From: Clostridia bacterium
Lineage (GTDB): Bacteria; Bacillota; Clostridia; Oscillospirales; Acutalibacteraceae
Reading direction: 5' to 3'
Assembly (NCBI GenBank): GCA_017436255.1
Contig: JAFSDK010000001.1
Span: forward strand, 1 to 45,735
Length of the DNA stretch: 45,735 nt
Made by a program: the position numbers and the translations under genes. This document shows positions 42,580 through 45,735 of the stretch, in pieces. How positions within the stretch are numbered: position 1 is the first letter of the stretch; each line of letters begins with the position of its first letter. A model generated the notes under the pieces. It was not told the DNA's origin. It did no database searches and worked only from the letters and a program-made list of their open reading frames with translations.

Positions 42580-43107
42580 ATGGCAGATATAAATGATGCA
42601 AAATGGTATGTCATTCATACCTATTCGGGTTACGAAAACAAGGTTAAGAACGACCTTGAAAAAATCGTAGAAAATCGTAAGATGCAGGATCTTATATTTG
42701 ATATGAAGATTCCTACCGAAACTGTTACCGAAATCAAAGATGATAAGGTTCGTGAGGTTGAACGCAAGATTTTCCCCGGATACGTTCTTATTAAGATGAT
42801 TGTTACTGACGACAGTTGGTATGTAGTAAGAAATACCCACGGCGTAACAGGATTCGTAGGTCCCGCTTCAAAACCGGTTCCTCTTACAGACAAAGAGGCA
42901 GAAGCTCTCGGCGTTGAAAAGCACACGGTTGAGGTTTCGTATAAGGCTGGCGACAATGTAAGAGTTGTTTATGGACCGTTTGAGAATATGGAAGGTGTTG
43001 TTGAGGAAATCGACATTCCCAAGAACAGCGTACGTGTTCTCGTTACCGTCTTTGGCAGGCAGACGCCTGTCGAGATGGATTTAGACCAGATAGCCCTGGT
43101 TGATTAA
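42580..43107 (+). CDS. nusG: Transcription termination/antitermination protein NusG
   Basis: A 175-residue NusG: N-terminal NGN domain beginning WYVIHTYSGYENKVKNDLE, FPGYVLIKM and VRNTHGVTGFVG, then a KOW domain (GDNVRVVYGPFENMEGVVEE onward). It binds RNA polymerase and couples transcription with translation. Spacing of 27 bases from secE with site cggagg; a leader follows before rplK. Confidence 0.97.
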   Translation: MADINDAKWYVIHTYSGYENKVKNDLEKIVENRKMQDLIFDMKIPTETVTEIKDDKVREVERKIFPGYVLIKMIVTDDSWYVVRNTHGVTGFVGPASKPVPLTDKEAEALGVEKHTVEVSYKAGDNVRVVYGPFENMEGVVEEIDIPKNSVRVLVTVFGRQTPVEMDLDQIALVD

Positions 43108-43112
43108 AAATG

Positions 43113-43240
43113 TTAATAAGCGGTCGTCGACCGCTATTAAGCGGCTATTTTGCCGCCGACGCCTAAAAGGCGTCACGGTGGGAGGAGCAGGAAAAAGTAC
43201 TGTTCCGCCAGGTGTAAAAAACACTAGTTACCACGAATAA
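43113..43240 (+). promoter_or_regulatory. Structured leader upstream of rplK
   Basis: Three hairpins in a row (43113-43140 with agcggtc/gaccgct; 43141-43156 gcggc/gccgc; 43158-43174 gacgcc/ggcgtc) then GTGGGAGG (43178-43185) and ACCAC (43230-43234), which can pair as gtgg/ccac. The same GTGGGAGG...ACCAC pair stands before rplA. A likely regulatory site, perhaps for L1; no T-run follows, so not a terminator. Confidence 0.55.
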
Positions 43241-43254
43241 TGGAGGTGCAAACA

Positions 43255-43680
43255 ATGGCTCAAAAAATTACAGGTTACATCAAATTGCAAATTCCGGCAG
43301 GTAAAGCCACACCGGCTCCCCCTGTTGGTCCGGCGCTGGGTCAGCACGGCGTAAACATTATGGCTTTCACAAAAGAGTTTAATGAACGCACAAAGAATGA
43401 TGTAGGTCTTATCATCCCGGTTGTTATTACCGTTTATGCAGACCGTTCATTCAGCTTCATCACAAAGACTCCGCCTGCAGCAGTTCTTATTAAGAAGGCT
43501 TGCGGCATCGAGAGCGGTTCGGGCGTTCCGAACAAAAATAAGGTTGCCAAGATTACCAGCGAGCAGATTAGAAAAATCGCAGAACAGAAGATGCCCGACT
43601 TAAATGCAGCAAACGTAGAATCAGCTATGTCAATGATAGCAGGTACTGCACGTAGCATGGGTATTGAAGTTGTCGATTAA
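43255..43680 (+). CDS. rplK: 50S ribosomal protein L11
   Basis: A 141-residue L11 with [20 protein letters not shown] and [16 protein letters not shown]. It forms the GTPase-associated stalk base and contacts L10. The start is the ATG at 43255, 7 bases after ggagg; the upstream ATG at 43240 overlaps the ribosome site itself. Confidence 0.97.
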   Translation: MAQKITGYIKLQIPAGKATPAPPVGPALGQHGVNIMAFTKEFNERTKNDVGLIIPVVITVYADRSFSFITKTPPAAVLIKKACGIESGSGVPNKNKVAKITSEQIRKIAEQKMPDLNAANVESAMSMIAGTARSMGIEVVD

Positions 43681-43689
43681 TACTCTCTC

Positions 43690-43716
43690 GTGGGAGGAAA
43701 TTTCCGATTTAACCAC
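43690..43716 (+). promoter_or_regulatory. GTGGGAGG/ACCAC element before rplA
   Basis: GTGGGAGG at 43690-43697 and AACCAC at 43711-43716 can form a gtgg/ccac stem with an inner gga/tcc pairing. It lies 20 bases before the rplA start and mirrors the rplK leader. Confidence 0.5.
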
Positions 43717-43736
43717 TTATTGGGAGGTAAAAGAAA

Positions 43737-44432
43737 GTGAAACACGGTAAAAAATACAATGAGAGTGTAAACCTTATCGAAAAAGGTAAGTTTTATGATG
43801 TTGAAGAGGCTGTAGCAGTTGCTGTTAAAACAGGCACAGCTAAATTCGATGAAACAGTAGAAATCCACGTTCGTTTGGGTGTTGACTCACGTCACGCTGA
43901 CCAACAGGTTCGCGGTGCCGTAGTTCTTCCGAACGGTACAGGTAAAACTGTAAGAACCCTCGTTCTTACAAAGGGTGACAAGGTTAAAGACGCTGAGGCT
44001 GCAGGTGCAGATTTTGTTGGCGGTGACGAACTTGTTGCTAAAATCCAGAATGAAGGCTGGCTCGATTTCGATGTTGTTATTGCAACACCGGATATGATGG
44101 GTATGGTTGGTCGTTTAGGTAAAATCTTAGGCCCGCGTGGTCTTATGCCTACACCTAAAGCAGGTACCGTTACTCCTGACGTAGCTAAGGCAGTTACCGA
44201 AGCTAAAGCAGGTAAGATTGAGTATCGTCTTGACAAGACCAATATTATTCACTGCCCAATCGGCAAGGTTTCATTTGGTCCTGAGAAACTTCAGGAAAAC
44301 TTTGACGCTCTTATGGGCGCTATTGTGAAGGCTAAACCGGCTGCTACAAAAGGTCAGTACATTAAGTCTTGCACAATCGCTACAACTATGGGCCCCGGAA
44401 TTAAACTTAACGTTGGTAAGTTCGGCGCATAA
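43737..44432 (+). CDS. rplA: 50S ribosomal protein L1
   Basis: A 231-residue L1 starting with a GTG, 9 bases after gggagg. [20 protein letters not shown], the [10 protein letters not shown] segment and [20 protein letters not shown] are characteristic. L1 builds the mobile stalk at the E site and in other bacteria represses its own operon. The last 12 codons and stop are followed within 8 bases by the rplJ promoter. Confidence 0.97.
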   Translation: MKHGKKYNESVNLIEKGKFYDVEEAVAVAVKTGTAKFDETVEIHVRLGVDSRHADQQVRGAVVLPNGTGKTVRTLVLTKGDKVKDAEAAGADFVGGDELVAKIQNEGWLDFDVVIATPDMMGMVGRLGKILGPRGLMPTPKAGTVTPDVAKAVTEAKAGKIEYRLDKTNIIHCPIGKVSFGPEKLQENFDALMGAIVKAKPAATKGQYIKSCTIATTMGPGIKLNVGKFGA

Positions 44433-44440
44433 TTTAGTTG

Positions 44441-44469
44441 TTGACAAATTCACTTTAGTGTGATATTAT
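44441..44469 (+). promoter_or_regulatory. Promoter of rplJ-rplL
   Basis: TTGACA at 44441-44446, 17-base spacer, TATTAT at 44464-44469 with extended TG. Starts a separate transcript inside the ribosomal cluster. Confidence 0.82.
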
Positions 44470-44477
44470 AACAATGT

Positions 44478-44568
44478 TGCAAAACTCCGCAGACAGTAGG
44501 TCTCTTAAAATGAGCTAACGGCAAAGCCGCCTACCGAGGTGTAGCGTACAAAATCTTAGTATTTTTAT
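44478..44568 (+). promoter_or_regulatory. Ribosomal protein L10 leader
   Basis: gcagacagtaggt (44490-44502) and cctaccgagg (44530-44539) frame the element; gtagg pairs with cctac and an inner cggc/gccg hairpin (44519-44529) lies between. This matches the L10 leader known from firmicutes, where the L10-L12 complex binds and favours the downstream terminator, giving feedback control. Confidence 0.85.
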
Positions 44569-44600
44569 GCCTATCCTCGTCGTCTGAGGATAGGCTTTTT
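44569..44600 (+). terminator. Attenuator of the L10 leader
   Basis: A 10-base perfect stem gcctatcctc/gaggataggc with a 7-base loop and five Ts, between the L10 leader and rplJ. Confidence 0.88.
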
Positions 44601-44623
44601 ATTTACTATTCGGAGGTGAAAAA

Positions 44624-45124
44624 ATGCCAAACGCTTTAGTTTTAGAACAAAAACAGCAAATAGTTGCTAACCTTAAAGCTGATATTGAAGGTTCGGTTGC
44701 AGGTGTAATCGTTGACTACAAGGGTATCTCGGTTGCTGATGACACCGTTTTACGTAAGGAGCTTCGCGAGGCCGGTATCGACTACCGCGTTGTAAAGAAC
44801 ACACTTCTTTCACGTGCTATTGAAGGCAGCGCTCTTGAGAGCATAAATTCAGTTCTTGAAGGAACAACAGCTATTGCAATTTCGAAGGAAGACCACGTTG
44901 CCGCTGCAAGAATTCTCTGCAAATTTGCTGATTCTCACGAGAATTTCAAAATAAAAGCAGGTTACCTTGATGGTGCAACTATCGACATCGAAACAATCAA
45001 TTCACTTGCAAAACTCCCGTCAAGAGAAGTTCTTCTCGCAACTGTTTTGGGAGCTTTCCAGGCACCTATCGCAGCTTTTGCTCGTGCAGTGCAGGCCATC
45101 GTTGATAAAGGCGATGCAGAATAA
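44624..45124 (+). CDS. rplJ: 50S ribosomal protein L10
   Basis: A 166-residue L10 with VIVDYKGISVADDTVLRKEL and DYRVVKNTLLSRAI. Its C-terminal helix binds L7/L12 dimers. Site cggagg. rplL follows by 36 bases. Expected to be controlled by the leader upstream. Confidence 0.97.
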   Translation: MPNALVLEQKQQIVANLKADIEGSVAGVIVDYKGISVADDTVLRKELREAGIDYRVVKNTLLSRAIEGSALESINSVLEGTTAIAISKEDHVAAARILCKFADSHENFKIKAGYLDGATIDIETINSLAKLPSREVLLATVLGAFQAPIAAFARAVQAIVDKGDAE

Positions 45125-45160
45125 TTATTAAAAACAAAAAACAATTTGGAGGAAAATAAA

Positions 45161-45538
45161 ATGGCATCAGAGAAAATCACAGCTATCATTGAAGAGTTAA
45201 AGACTCTTACAGTTCTTGAGCTTTCTGAGCTCGTTAAAGCAGTAGAAGAAGAATTCGGCGTATCTGCCGCAGCAGCAGTTGCAGTAGCAGCTCCCGCAGC
45301 AGGTGGCGCAGCAGCCGCTGAAGAGAAGAGCGAATTTGACGTTATTCTCGCAAATGCAGGCGCAGAAAAGATTAAGGTTATTAAGGCTGTTCGTGAAATC
45401 ACAGGTCTTGGTCTTGCAGAAGCTAAGGCTCTCGTTGACGGCGCTCCTAAGACCCTTAAAGAAGCAGCTAGCAAAGAAGAAGCTGAAGAAATCAAGAATA
45501 AGCTTTCTGAAGTTGGCGCTACAGTTGAACTTAAGTAA
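45161..45538 (+). CDS. rplL: 50S ribosomal protein L7/L12
   Basis: A 125-residue L12: N-terminal dimerisation domain ([19 protein letters not shown]), an Ala-rich hinge (about 33-54), and a C-terminal domain ([20 protein letters not shown]...) that recruits GTPase factors. The start is the ATG at 45161, 8 bases after ggagg; a TTG further upstream is part of the ribosome site. rpoB, the usual next gene, is not in the window. Confidence 0.97.
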   Translation: MASEKITAIIEELKTLTVLELSELVKAVEEEFGVSAAAAVAVAAPAAGGAAAAEEKSEFDVILANAGAEKIKVIKAVREITGLGLAEAKALVDGAPKTLKEAASKEEAEEIKNKLSEVGATVELK

Positions 45539-45611
45539 TTTAAGTAAACAAGTTAAAAAGAAGGTCACACAAAACGGAGCGCTCACATAGGGACAATTTG
45601 CTCGAAAAAGT

Positions 45612-45735
45612 GAATTTTTGCGGTCTAATGTGTTAAAAAGGCACGGTATGCGTCAGCATTACCGTGCCTTTTCGTCTGTTATCCCACTAAAAATTCATCT
45701 TTTTCGGGTGCGTGCAGTTTTGTAATTTAAAAAAT
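45612..45735. repeat. Dispersed intergenic repeat, copy 2 (family D)
   Basis: Nearly identical to 16045-16168, cut off by the window end. Lies 73 bases after rplL, where rpoB normally follows. The ~70 bases before it hold no gene. Confidence 0.8.
45640..45672. terminator. Hairpin terminator inside repeat copy 2
   Basis: Stem ggcacggta/taccgtgcc with T-run. Compared with copy 1 both arms changed together (agcacgg/ccgtgct versus ggcacgg/ccgtgcc), so pairing is kept. Confidence 0.75.

Overview
The window looks like a chromosomal segment of a Gram-positive anaerobe of the class Clostridia, probably an uncultured gut-type lineage near Oscillospirales/Christensenellales. This is inferred from moderately low GC with the standard code, strong purine-rich ribosome binding sites, an Etf-linked flavoprotein lactate dehydrogenase module, formate-tetrahydrofolate ligase, an EetA/EetB/ApbE set, and firmicute-style cell-wall and ribosomal gene order. 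The lineage call rests on protein resemblance by eye, not on a search. No rRNA, tRNA, CRISPR array, prophage or intact insertion sequence was seen.

Layout. 1-700: end of a DUF559 nuclease-like gene whose last codons lie in a dispersed palindromic repeat, then a DUF2809 membrane protein. 813-4382: one promoter, then a Dabb protein, a malate/lactate dehydrogenase-family enzyme, a malic enzyme and a membrane-anchored TPR-like protein, closed by a terminator. 4559-8052: EtfB, ferredoxin-extended EtfA and a GlcD-like FAD dehydrogenase, the gene set of the electron-confurcating lactate dehydrogenase. 8065-13817: Gfo/Idh oxidoreductase facing an AraC regulator, a YwaF-like membrane protein, and a zinc-ribbon DUF2628 protein with an ECF-like sigma factor and its translationally coupled membrane partner. 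13833-16105: a short possible GH3 remnant and a branching enzyme that resembles the eukaryotic subfamily.

16297-20220: small glycine-rich protein, asparagine synthetase, EetB-like and EetA-like proteins (minus strand), facing a lipoprotein ApbE flavin transferase whose mRNA may be leaderless. 20284-23055: SecA. 23077-30219: an eight-gene minus-strand run fhs-tsaE-tsaB-rpiB-upp-ppa followed by two tandem paralogous metallophosphoesterases. 30344-33870: RodA, then a small accessory patch of three orphan genes set among three families of short palindromic repeats. 33909-38632: minus-strand run of alpha/beta hydrolase, membrane-anchored MurF, Ddl and a cation diffusion facilitator. 38752-41456: murA behind a fully consensus promoter, then walJ-like and rlmH. 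41474-45538: rpmG-secE-nusG-rplK-rplA and rplJ-rplL with RNA leaders. SecE carries an unusual N-terminal extension of about 165 residues with four membrane segments.

Most of the window is housekeeping. The observations most worth following are the SecE fusion, the EetAB-ApbE-AsnB neighbourhood with a leaderless candidate, the tandem phosphoesterases, the paired GTGGGAGG/ACCAC leaders before rplK and rplA, and a dispersed repeat whose two copies keep a terminator hairpin paired despite changes in the stem. I did not find a clearly new defence or mobile system.
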